In this document: one piece after another, positions 27,069 to 34,224 of the stretch
Layout of the letters: the number at the start of each line of letters is the position of its first letter
How positions within the stretch are numbered: the stretch's first letter is position 1
NCBI GenBank assembly: GCA_021733665.1
Contig: JAHREI010000005.1
Span: 62,001-126,000 of the forward strand
Source of the DNA: Bacillus subtilis
GTDB taxonomy: Bacteria > Pseudomonadota > Alphaproteobacteria > Rhizobiales > Rhizobiaceae
Direction of reading: 5' to 3'
Length of the DNA stretch: 64,000 nucleotides
The notes under the pieces: generated by a model
Told to the model about the DNA's origin: nothing
What the model saw: the letters and a program-made list of their open reading frames with translations, nothing else
The model's database searches: none
Made by a program: the position numbers and the translations under genes

Positions 27069-28274
27069 TCAGACGCGTTCGATAATCATGGCGATACCCT
27101 GGCCGACACCGATGCACATTGTGCACAAGGCATAGCGGCCGCCGGTGCGATGCAACTGATACATCGCTGTTGAAACCAGACGCGCACCGGACATGCCCAA
27201 AGGATGACCGATTGCGATGGCTCCGCCATTCGGGTTTACATGCTCAGCATCATCCGGCAGACCCAGATCACGCAGTGTGGCCAATGCCTGACTGGCAAAA
27301 GCCTCATTCAGTTCAATCACATCCATCTGCTCGATGGTCAGGCCGGCGCGTGCCAGAACTTTCTTGGCTGCTGGCGATGGGCCGATACCCATAATGCGCG
27401 GTTCAACACCGGCTGCGACCATGGCGACAATCCGTGCCTTTGGTGTCAGTCCCTGTGCTTTCGCAGCCTGACCGGAAAGAATGGTCAGGGCAGCCGCACC
27501 GTCATTGACGCCGGAGGCATTGCCTGCGGTCACGGTCAGATCAACGCCGTTAATGGCTTTGAGTTTGGAGAGGGCATCTGCGGTCGTGCTTGGGCGGGGA
27601 TGTTCGTCTTCTGCAAAAATCACCGGATCACCACGACGGGGTGTAATTGTAACCGGCGCGATCTCATCTTTGAAAAGGCCCGAAGCCTGTGCTTTTGCCC
27701 AGCGTGCCTGACTGCGCGCTGCAAAAGCATCCTGATCTTCACGGGAAATATTAAAATCGGCGGCCACGTTGTCAGCGGTTTCCGGCATTGTATCAACGCC
27801 GAATTTCGCCTTCATCGCCGGATTAACAAAACGCCAGCCGATGGTGGTGTCATAAACCGCATTGCTGCGGGAAAAGGCGCTGTCAGCTTTCGGCATAACA
27901 AATGGTGCACGGGTCATGCTTTCAACGCCGCCTGCGATAACGAAATCGCAGTCACCGGAGCGGATGGCGCGTGCAGCCATACCAATGGCATCCATACCGG
28001 AACCGCAAAGACGATTGACGGTGGTGCCCGGAACGCTGATCGGCAGGCCTGCAAGCAAAACAGCCATGCGGCCGACATTGCGGTTGTCTTCACCGGCCTG
28101 ATTGGCGCAGCCATAGATCAGATCATCAACGGCAGACCAGTCTACGTTTGGATTTCTTTCAACGAGAGCTTTGAGCGGCAATGCTGCAAGGTCATCTGCA
28201 CGTACCGAGGCAAGCGCCCCGCCATAGCGACCAATTGGAGTACGCACTGCATCGCAGATAAAGGCATCTTGCAT
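27069..28274 (-). CDS. paaJ: 3-oxoadipyl-CoA / 3-oxo-5,6-dehydrosuberyl-CoA thiolase PaaJ
   Basis: This 401-residue thiolase cleaves the C8 and C6 oxoacyl-CoA intermediates to release acetyl-CoA. The active-site Cys lies in [13 protein letters not shown], the His in [20 protein letters not shown], and the second Cys in [10 protein letters not shown]. The ATG at 28272-28274 begins [15 protein letters not shown] with AAAGGA upstream and gives the usual 401 residues; a longer frame reaches 28358. It is the first gene of the operon controlled from the promoter at about 28339. Confidence 0.94.
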   Translation of the reverse strand: MQDAFICDAVRTPIGRYGGALASVRADDLAALPLKALVERNPNVDWSAVDDLIYGCANQAGEDNRNVGRMAVLLAGLPISVPGTTVNRLCGSGMDAIGMAARAIRSGDCDFVIAGGVESMTRAPFVMPKADSAFSRSNAVYDTTIGWRFVNPAMKAKFGVDTMPETADNVAADFNISREDQDAFAARSQARWAKAQASGLFKDEIAPVTITPRRGDPVIFAEDEHPRPSTTADALSKLKAINGVDLTVTAGNASGVNDGAAALTILSGQAAKAQGLTPKARIVAMVAAGVEPRIMGIGPSPAAKKVLARAGLTIEQMDVIELNEAFASQALATLRDLGLPDDAEHVNPNGGAIAIGHPLGMSGARLVSTAMYQLHRTGGRYALCTMCIGVGQGIAMIIERV

Positions 28275-28323
28275 TGCCTTGTCCTTTCCTACCCTGAAAA
28301 GCCGGTGAATCTCCTCATTCATC

Positions 28324-28362
28324 GACCGATTGGTCAGGATTATATGGTCATCAAACATTACA
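28324..28362 (-). promoter_or_regulatory. Promoter and PaaR-type operator of the paaJ-paaY operon
   Basis: On the minus strand a perfect -10 hexamer TATAAT (28339-28344) is preceded 18 bases earlier by TTGCGT. Immediately downstream is the palindrome GACCAATCGGTC (28324-28335), one base off the GACCGnnCGGTC site in front of paaG. A 9-bp inverted repeat (28353-28361 and 28388-28396, AAACATTAC/GTAATGTTT) lies over and upstream of the -35 region and could be a second operator, perhaps for PaaX. Confidence 0.62.
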
Positions 28363-28412
28363 ACGCAAGCAGTTTTTTAGAATTTTTGTAATGTTTAAGC
28401 GCAAAACAAATT

Positions 28413-29255
28413 TTACCCTTGTTCTGACAGGGAAAGTCCGTGTTGGCGGGCGGCAGTTTGCGGGGTTGTTGCGGACAGAAGACCGTCCACACCTTCGCAT
28501 TGTGAGGCAATCCAAACTTCAGATTTTGGCGACAGTGCCAGATACAGACTGCGAAACAGATCGCGGGCATTATGTCCCTGCCAGTCAGCAGGCAGAGCCG
28601 CTGTAGGCAGTCGCGGGTCGCGTAATAAAACACCGCGATAGGCATGCACCAGTAAGAGCCGTACCATCATGGCTTCTTCGGCAGAAAGTTGAGCGATCTT
28701 GTTATGCAGGGGCTCAAACCGTGTCAGCAGATCGCAATAACGCTGATGCAGGATGGACAAATCCCAGAACTGTGTCAGCCAGTCCATATCTTTAGGATCT
28801 GCAGCACGCAGAACCTGCGCACCTTCCGGTAAAGCCTGTCCGCGATCCGGCCTGATAAAAACGCAAGCTCCCATGCGCCCCATACGCAGACGCGAGGCTT
28901 CAGCGTCAGACAAGTCAGGTGCAAAGATAATTTGCCAGCCATTGATAACTGTATCGGGTTGATAAAGCAGTTTTGCGGCCTGATCGAACTCCTGCTGGGC
29001 GGAGGCATCAAGACTATAATAGCTGCGGCGTCCGTTGCGTTCGCCTTTCAGGCGTTGGGCGGTGACAAGGCGTGAAACAGCGGTTCTGACAACGGATTCG
29101 CTCAAACCTGCACGATTACAAATTTCAATCAGCGAGCCTGTCCAGAGAATACCGCCTCTGGGCAGAACAATATCGCCATAGACCGTGACAATGAAGCCGG
29201 CAGCCCGCAATTCCTGTCCATTCAGCAGCTCTGTGATAACAGTTTGTGCAACCAT
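28413..29255 (-). CDS. paaX: PaaX-family transcription repressor
   Basis: This 280-residue protein has the PaaX layout: an N-terminal winged helix (YGDIVLPRGGILWTGSLIEI, then GLSESVVRTAVSRLVTAQRL), a central domain, and a C-terminal domain containing HAYRGVLLRDPRLP and LPADWQG. PaaX represses phenylacetate genes and responds to phenylacetyl-CoA in gammaproteobacteria. The ATG at 29253-29255 is used; a TTG at 29273 is an alternative. It lies directly upstream of paaJ in the same direction. A PaaR-type repressor is encoded in the same cluster. Confidence 0.92.
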   Translation of the reverse strand: MVAQTVITELLNGQELRAAGFIVTVYGDIVLPRGGILWTGSLIEICNRAGLSESVVRTAVSRLVTAQRLKGERNGRRSYYSLDASAQQEFDQAAKLLYQPDTVINGWQIIFAPDLSDAEASRLRMGRMGACVFIRPDRGQALPEGAQVLRAADPKDMDWLTQFWDLSILHQRYCDLLTRFEPLHNKIAQLSAEEAMMVRLLLVHAYRGVLLRDPRLPTAALPADWQGHNARDLFRSLYLALSPKSEVWIASQCEGVDGLLSATTPQTAARQHGLSLSEQG

Positions 29256-29381
29256 CGACAGGCTACCTTTCAAGCATTGAGGGCTAATCTGAATAGAATG
29301 TAGTTTCGCAAATAACGGAGTTTGTCTGATCGTTCATAGACCAGCTGCATCAGGATAGCAAAACAGCCTTGTTTGTATTTT

Positions 29382-30218
29382 TCAGGCTAATTTGCTTAGA
29401 ATTTCATCGGCTTTGGTCCATAAAATGGCACTGCCCTCATCTTCAAAGTGATGCAAGTGCGCATTTTTAATCCGTTTTGTAAGGGAAACGCCGAAATCCG
29501 GAGAATGCACAGGGCTTGTATCTTTTAGTCCGTACCAGAGATAAGCAGGGCAGGTGATGTCTTCCAGTTTGAATGGCCACGGCGCCATCGCCAGAATTGT
29601 GTCACGGGCATAACCTGCAGCGCCCTGTTGAAAGCCTGCATTCAATGCTGCCCTGTAAGCCGGAGCAAAATTTTCGCTGGCATAGATCAGACGATCCTGC
29701 TCACCGCTCATGGTTTCAATCATATGCCATAGCCAATCTGTGGTAGCGAATTCCGTCATCTCGGCTTCCAGCTTTTCTGGATCACTTTGTGCCCGCTGAA
29801 CCATGGCTGCGACAGGTTCCGGCAACAAAGAGAAGATGGCAGGATGGCACAGTTCATCCTGACCGGAAACAACAGAGACAGTGCGTGCAAGATTGCTGGC
29901 GCCAAGTGCAAGCGCAAAAGGTGCGCCTTGCGAGAAGCCGATGATATCGGCGGTTTCAGTGCCGATATGGACAAGGATAGTCCGGATATCATCACACCAG
30001 CTGGCAAAGCTTTTGGCTGTATCCGGCGCAGAATTGCCAAGGCCTGCACGATCAACAGAAATCATACGCAAGTTCAGCTGACGAGCATGATCTTCACCGA
30101 ACGGTAGGGCGCCTGCCATTCCCGCACCAGGACAAATAATGACCGGACGGCCATGTGGTGCGCCCCATTCATGCCAGCTGATTGGACGGTTTTGTGCTGT
30201 GTGTACTGTTTTCATCAT
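29382..30218 (-). CDS. Alpha/beta-hydrolase
   Basis: This 278-residue alpha/beta-hydrolase has the oxyanion-region motif VIICPGAGMAG, the nucleophile elbow GFSQGAP and a late Asp/His pair (GLKDTSPVH, then HHFEDEG). It is cytoplasmic, with no signal peptide. The substrate cannot be told from the sequence. The gene follows paaX upstream on the same strand but is separated by 126 bases and probably is not part of the paa operon. The exact start (30218 or 30215) is uncertain because no ribosome-binding site is obvious. Confidence 0.85.
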   Translation of the reverse strand: MMKTVHTAQNRPISWHEWGAPHGRPVIICPGAGMAGALPFGEDHARQLNLRMISVDRAGLGNSAPDTAKSFASWCDDIRTILVHIGTETADIIGFSQGAPFALALGASNLARTVSVVSGQDELCHPAIFSLLPEPVAAMVQRAQSDPEKLEAEMTEFATTDWLWHMIETMSGEQDRLIYASENFAPAYRAALNAGFQQGAAGYARDTILAMAPWPFKLEDITCPAYLWYGLKDTSPVHSPDFGVSLTKRIKNAHLHHFEDEGSAILWTKADEILSKLA

Positions 30219-30365
30219 TCAGTAATCGTAGTTCATATTCATTCAAGCGGTTTAAATAACAGATCATAATAGAGCAATAAAGCAGAACTATTTAAATGAG
30301 CGAAATGATGAATTGATGCGTGCAGACAGGTTCTGCCAATATAAGGCGAAAAATAAGAGGGTGAT

Positions 30366-30398
30366 TATAAAAAATCGAGAAGCTTAATGCTTCTCGAT
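30366..30398 (-). terminator. Intrinsic terminator on the minus strand
   Basis: A 10-bp perfect stem (30374-30383 with 30389-30398, ATCGAGAAGC/GCTTCTCGAT) and 5-base loop is followed on the minus strand by TTTTT. It would end a transcript that begins near 30765 and includes the 31-codon gene at 30623-30718. Confidence 0.85.
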
Positions 30399-30622
30399 AA
30401 GTTGGTTCTGGAGTTCATCTGCAAGAGAGCAGCATAATGAACTGGCTACCTGATGCAGGTAACTTCGAATTATTAATATCTAAATTAGTTAACAATAAAT
30501 TGTCATTATGTGCAAGTTTAAGATTTAAGCGAAGTAAAGATCAGGTCTGTAAAATAATAGAGATTTATATAAAAATATTGAAAATACAGATGAGTGCTAA
30601 ATGTGTTTGTCGCAAGAATTTT
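30399..30622 (-). ncRNA. Untranslated 3' part of the small-peptide transcript
   Basis: Between the 31-codon gene and the terminator lie about 224 AT-rich bases with no further gene supported. The transcript could act as an RNA in its own right. A plus-strand open frame across it (30437-30697) has no ribosome-binding site and is not accepted. Confidence 0.35.
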
Positions 30623-30718
30623 CTACCAAAATATAGAAGAAAATGCGGCCTCAACAACATTGTTGCTGATAATGAGGCCTATTGTTGTGAGCACTAAAAA
30701 AGCAATAAAATCACTCAT
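30623..30718 (-). CDS. 31-residue hydrophobic peptide gene
   Basis: This short frame reads MSDFIAFLVLTTIGLII for its first 17 residues, continues to residue 31 (ending SSIFW) and then TAG. One membrane helix is predicted by eye (about residues 4-18). AAAAGGAGAGCTAT lies directly before the ATG, an excellent ribosome-binding site. A perfect TATAAT sits about 50 bases upstream (30767-30772 on the minus strand), and a strong terminator ends the transcript about 225 bases after the stop. The coding sequence itself folds: GGCCTCA and TGAGGCC are complementary. It may be a small membrane protein, a type I toxin or a leader peptide. No homologue is recognised. Confidence 0.6.
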   Translation of the reverse strand: MSDFIAFLVLTTIGLIISNNVVEAAFSSIFW

Positions 30719-30772
30719 ATAGCTCTCCTTTTCAAGCGAAGCCTGAATTGATTGTACAACTTTAGTATTATA

Positions 30773-30803
30773 AAGTTAAGCCTGTTCGCTTAAGCCTTAA
30801 CTT
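30773..30803. terminator. Inverted repeat after the globin gene
   Basis: The arms AAGTTAAG (30773-30780) and CTTAACTT (30796-30803) are complementary, with an alternative internal pairing TTAAGC/GCTTAA. It lies just after the globin stop and beside the -10 box of the small-peptide gene, so it may end the globin transcript or regulate the peptide gene. Confidence 0.4.
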
Positions 30804-30817
30804 GTTTGCCGTGTCGC

Positions 30818-31240
30818 TCAGGATAATGAACGACGCGAGTGACGCGGTTCGGACATTTTTCCGGAATGTGTAGCAATTGCCATTTCAAAACTGTCGGCGA
30901 TGCGACGCGCGCGATCGATAAACAAAAAGGCTGCGTCTTCGGGAAAAATCTCCCTTGCTGTCTGAGCAAACAGGTCGAGCCAGCGGTCAAAATGCTCCGC
31001 TTTCAGATCCAGCTTCAGATGCGGTGGCAACGGGCGCCCGCCATAGGTGCCGGTTTTAAGAATGATTGCTGCCCAAAATTCTGCGATCTGGGCAATGTGA
31101 TGATCCCAGTCATGAACTGCTTTCGCAAAAATCGAGCCAATGAGCTCATCTTCACGGGCGCGCCCGTAAAACTGTGCCACTAATTTTTCAATCGATGCTT
31201 TATCAATAGAAGGGTGCGGTTGTTGAATAAGGACGTTCAT
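30818..31240 (-). CDS. Group III truncated haemoglobin
   Basis: This 140-residue globin has the short 2/2 fold of group III truncated haemoglobins: LVAQFYGRAREDELIGSIF, then IAEFWAAIILKTGTYGGRPLP, and the proximal His83 in AEHFDRWLDLF. Such proteins bind oxygen or nitric oxide and are often made under low oxygen; their exact role varies. It stands alone between a small-peptide gene and a polysaccharide island. The ATG has only a weak upstream GAG. Confidence 0.9.
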   Translation of the reverse strand: MNVLIQQPHPSIDKASIEKLVAQFYGRAREDELIGSIFAKAVHDWDHHIAQIAEFWAAIILKTGTYGGRPLPPHLKLDLKAEHFDRWLDLFAQTAREIFPEDAAFLFIDRARRIADSFEMAIATHSGKMSEPRHSRRSLS

Positions 31241-31791
31241 TATCTCGTGCCGGAACTCTTTAAGTATCGTGCATCAATCATAACCACATCGTATGCTGTG
31301 ATCCAGAACTCTTTCTCAGGGCTATGAGCAGGGTTGTTTCATACTGACTGCAGTGCTGAGAAGAGACATGACAGAAAGCCATGCGAAAGAGCGCGGCTTT
31401 GATTGAAGCCGGAGTTACGGGCTTTGGTGGCTGGATCCCAATTTTAAGGATTTTTTCAGATGCAGCTGATTGTTTTCGGTTCTTTACCGGCCTAGAGGGG
31501 GGGGCACGTTAAGTTTTGATGGTGAGCTTGATGCGGGTTCTAAATTTCAGACGAGACCAGCTGCACTTCTCCATGCCTTGAACGCTTCGAGGCATGGAGA
31601 AGTGCAGCTGGTCTCGTCTGAAAATTCAGGAGCTTCACATAATTCGCATCATCACAAATTTAAGGTGACAATACTCAGGGAGTGCTTGTTCTCTACGTAA
31701 TTCAGTCTCTTCTGGATGCGATTTTCTATAAAATAGATAATCCATCGGAGGCTAGTCAGAGACTATGATGAAAATTTAGTGTTTGTGTTGT
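31241..31791. other. Intergenic region at the left border of the AT-rich island
   Basis: This 551-base stretch has no supported gene. It carries a run of eight G (31497-31504) and a 34-bp perfect inverted repeat (31545-31623). A 76-codon plus-strand frame (31470-31700) crosses the inverted repeat, has no ribosome-binding site and is taken as chance. Confidence 0.6.
31545..31623. repeat. 34-bp perfect inverted repeat
   Basis: The left arm 31545-31578 and right arm 31590-31623 are exact reverse complements (34 of 34) around 11 bases that can themselves pair. Each arm contains CAGCTG and CATGCC. No T run follows on either strand, so it is not a normal terminator. Confidence 0.9.
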
Positions 31792-32955
31792 TTAATCTTC
31801 ACCGTAGAGATCACGTGTATAGACTTTTGTGAGTACATCTTGAAAATCATCCGTTAATCTATTGGCAACGATCACACTGGATGTTTCTTTGAAAATATCT
31901 AAGTCAGTTATTACTTCTGATTCAAGAAATGTATCTTCGTTTAGTCTCGGTTCATATATGACAACCTTAATACCTTGCGCTTTAATGCGTTTCATAATTC
32001 CTTGAATGCTTGAAGAGAGAAAATTATCAGACTTCGTCTTCATTATTAATCTGTAAACACCCACTACTTTTGGTGCGCGCTTTATTATGTCGTCTGCAAT
32101 AAAGTTTTTGCGTGTAGAGTTAGTCGCAACGATAGCTTGAATAAGGTGTTGCGGAACATTTCGATAATTGGCGAGAAGTTGTTTCGTATCTTTAGGTAAG
32201 CAATAACCACCATACCCGAATGACGGATTATTGTAGTGCTGGCCAATGCGGGGATCAAGCCCAACGCCTTCGATAATTTGGCGTGAATCAAGATCATGCA
32301 TAATAGCGTAAGTATCTAATTCATTGAAGTATGCCACTCGCATGGCGAGATAAGTATTTGCAAAAAGCTTGATTGCCTCCGCTTCTGTCGCGTCGGCTAA
32401 CAGCACAGGGACATTCTCTTTCTTGGCGCCTTCAATCAGAAGGGATGCAAACAGTTCCGCGCGAGTGGACTTTTCGCCGATAACAATACGCGATGGGTAG
32501 AGGTTATCATATAAGGCTTTGCCTTCACGTAGAAATTCAGGTGAAAACATAATTTTTTTGCCAAAAAGTTGGGATATGTTCCCAGTGAAACCCACAGGTA
32601 CTGTGGATTTTACCACGATGTGAGCGTCAGGGTTTATATTAATAACATCCCGAATTACAGCTTAAACTGATTCTGTATTGAAGAAATTCGCTTGCGTATC
32701 ATAGTCAGTCGGGGTGGCAATAATGACGAAACTAGCTCCGTCATAGGCATGATTTTTATCGGTAGTGGCTTTAAGATTTAGAGGCTTATTCAGGAGATAG
32801 TCTTGGGCTTCTGCGTCAACAATTGGGCTCTGGCGCTTATTAAGCATGTTCACTTTATCTTTGCAGATATCCAAAGCGACGACTTCGTTATTTTGAGCTA
32901 AGAGGATTGCGTTGGAAAGGCCAACATAGCCAATGCCTGTAACGACGATTTTCAA
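31792..32955 (-). pseudogene. ugd: UDP-glucose 6-dehydrogenase gene with an in-frame stop
   Basis: The frame is open for 387 residues, the normal length of Ugd, apart from one TAA at 32662-32664 (codon 98, context FNTESV*AVIRDV, where homologues have Glu). The NAD-binding GIGYVGLS is present, as are [20 protein letters not shown] and the catalytic Cys motif [16 protein letters not shown]. Ugd makes UDP-glucuronate for polysaccharides. There is no frameshift. The start is TTG with only a weak upstream AGAAAG, which may be a second lesion. A sequencing error at the stop cannot be excluded; translation of the downstream part from [10 protein letters not shown] would lack the NAD domain. Confidence 0.85.
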
Positions 32956-33335
32956 TTGCTATTTCTTTCTATTACGGGTGCTGTCTGAGAACGTCAGTCA
33001 ACTCCAAACTTACGTAAACTTTTTAACCAACGTCGCCGCCCTAACTTAATGGGCAAAGAGGGGCTTTTTAGGTATAGTTTTCACGTTGAGTGGTTAGGCA
33101 TTAAACCACTATGTTGGCATGAAAATTGTCTCTTAAAACCATAATTAACATTCATGACTCTACAATTGGGGAGGAGACTTAGGACACATATCAAAGCACA
33201 AAAAAATGCAACGTTTTAAAGTGAGATTAATTATATGAAAAAATACTGGAGCGCAGTTATATTCATGGTTACCACTTAGAGTGGAATTTAAATTTCAACT
33301 TATGTTCAATACAGATGCATTAATCCGAGTGCTAT
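32956..33335. other. Non-coding gap inside the polysaccharide island
   Basis: This 380-base AT-rich stretch lies between ugd and the GT2 gene. It contains a 14-codon plus-strand frame starting MKKYWSAVIF that resembles the beginning of a signal peptide but stops at once and has no ribosome-binding site. Nothing else is seen. Confidence 0.5.
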
Positions 33336-34211
33336 TTATACATGGTAATGCTTTGGCCACCTGGTCAAAACAGCTTCACGCATTGACTGCAAATGAACGT
33401 TCTCCTCCATGAAGGTTATTGCTTTTTTAATCCTGTCTTCTCCATGTTTTTTGCTGAAATTCAACATGCCTTCGCGCATAAACTGTACGCGATCTGATGA
33501 CGTGTAACTTTTTGATTTGGCGTGAAATATAAAAGTATTAACGGCCAGAGCAAGTACAAAACCTGCGTCTTCTGCACGAAAGCAGAAATCATTTTCCTCT
33601 CCATAACCGCGAGGAAAAGCCTTTTCATCAAAAAAACCAATTTCATTTAAAACGCTGTCTCGAATAGTTAGACAAAAGCCATGGACCAGAGGGACAAATG
33701 GTACAACTATATCAGATCCAACTTGCTCAATATAGTTTGCAAAACTATCTACCGTAACCTCAGGGGGTAGATCGTTAATAGCTGTCTGATCTTTGGTGCT
33801 TTTGATAAATGGAAGAGACTGTGTGCTAGCTGCATTGGACAGCGGTCCAACAATGCCTATTACTGGACTCATGGTAAAAATATTTTGAATTTTTAGCCAC
33901 CAGTTTTTTGTTACGATGGTATCACTGTTGAGCAATGTACGTAAGTTAGCTTCGCTTGTTTTAAGTCCGGCGTTGGCTGCCTTGGTATAGTAATGTTGGC
34001 TTTGAAGATGAATGACATCAACGAAATCAAAATCAGAGGAAAATCCGTCGAGGAAAAATCTCGTCTCATCATTCGAATAATCGTTAACAACAATAAGCTT
34101 GCCTAGCCGGTCTCTATTCCAATGAGAAGTTAGGCTGCTTAAGCATAGCTTTACGTCGTCTAGTCCATTGTGGACGCAGACAACAACATCATGAGTGAAT
34201 AGATCCGACAT
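33336..34211 (-). CDS. Family 2 glycosyltransferase
   Basis: This 291-residue GT-A transferase has the N-terminal VVVCVHNGLDDVKLCLSSL, then LIVVNDYSNDET, the Asp-containing LLNSDTIV motif in the DxD position and a late GYGEENDFCFRAEDAG motif. It is a cytoplasmic or membrane-associated enzyme that adds a sugar to a surface polysaccharide. Acceptor and donor are unknown. The coding sequence is AT-rich compared with the metabolic genes on both sides. It lies 13 bases after the RgpF-DUF616 gene, probably in one operon. Confidence 0.9.
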   Translation of the reverse strand: MSDLFTHDVVVCVHNGLDDVKLCLSSLTSHWNRDRLGKLIVVNDYSNDETRFFLDGFSSDFDFVDVIHLQSQHYYTKAANAGLKTSEANLRTLLNSDTIVTKNWWLKIQNIFTMSPVIGIVGPLSNAASTQSLPFIKSTKDQTAINDLPPEVTVDSFANYIEQVGSDIVVPFVPLVHGFCLTIRDSVLNEIGFFDEKAFPRGYGEENDFCFRAEDAGFVLALAVNTFIFHAKSKSYTSSDRVQFMREGMLNFSKKHGEDRIKKAITFMEENVHLQSMREAVLTRWPKHYHV

Positions 34212-34224
34212 CGCCGTGGCCCAA

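Noticed and set aside
30437-30697. 86-codon plus-strand open frame with several Cys
   Set aside because: No ribosome-binding site, AT-rich composition, and it lies antisense to the better supported 31-codon gene and its transcript.
31380-31460. Possible tRNA or attachment-site remnant near the island border
   Set aside because: No cloverleaf could be drawn and no direct repeat of this sequence was found at the other border.
31470-31700. 76-codon open frame across the 34-bp inverted repeat
   Set aside because: The frame only exists because the palindrome lacks stops; no ribosome-binding site and no family resemblance.
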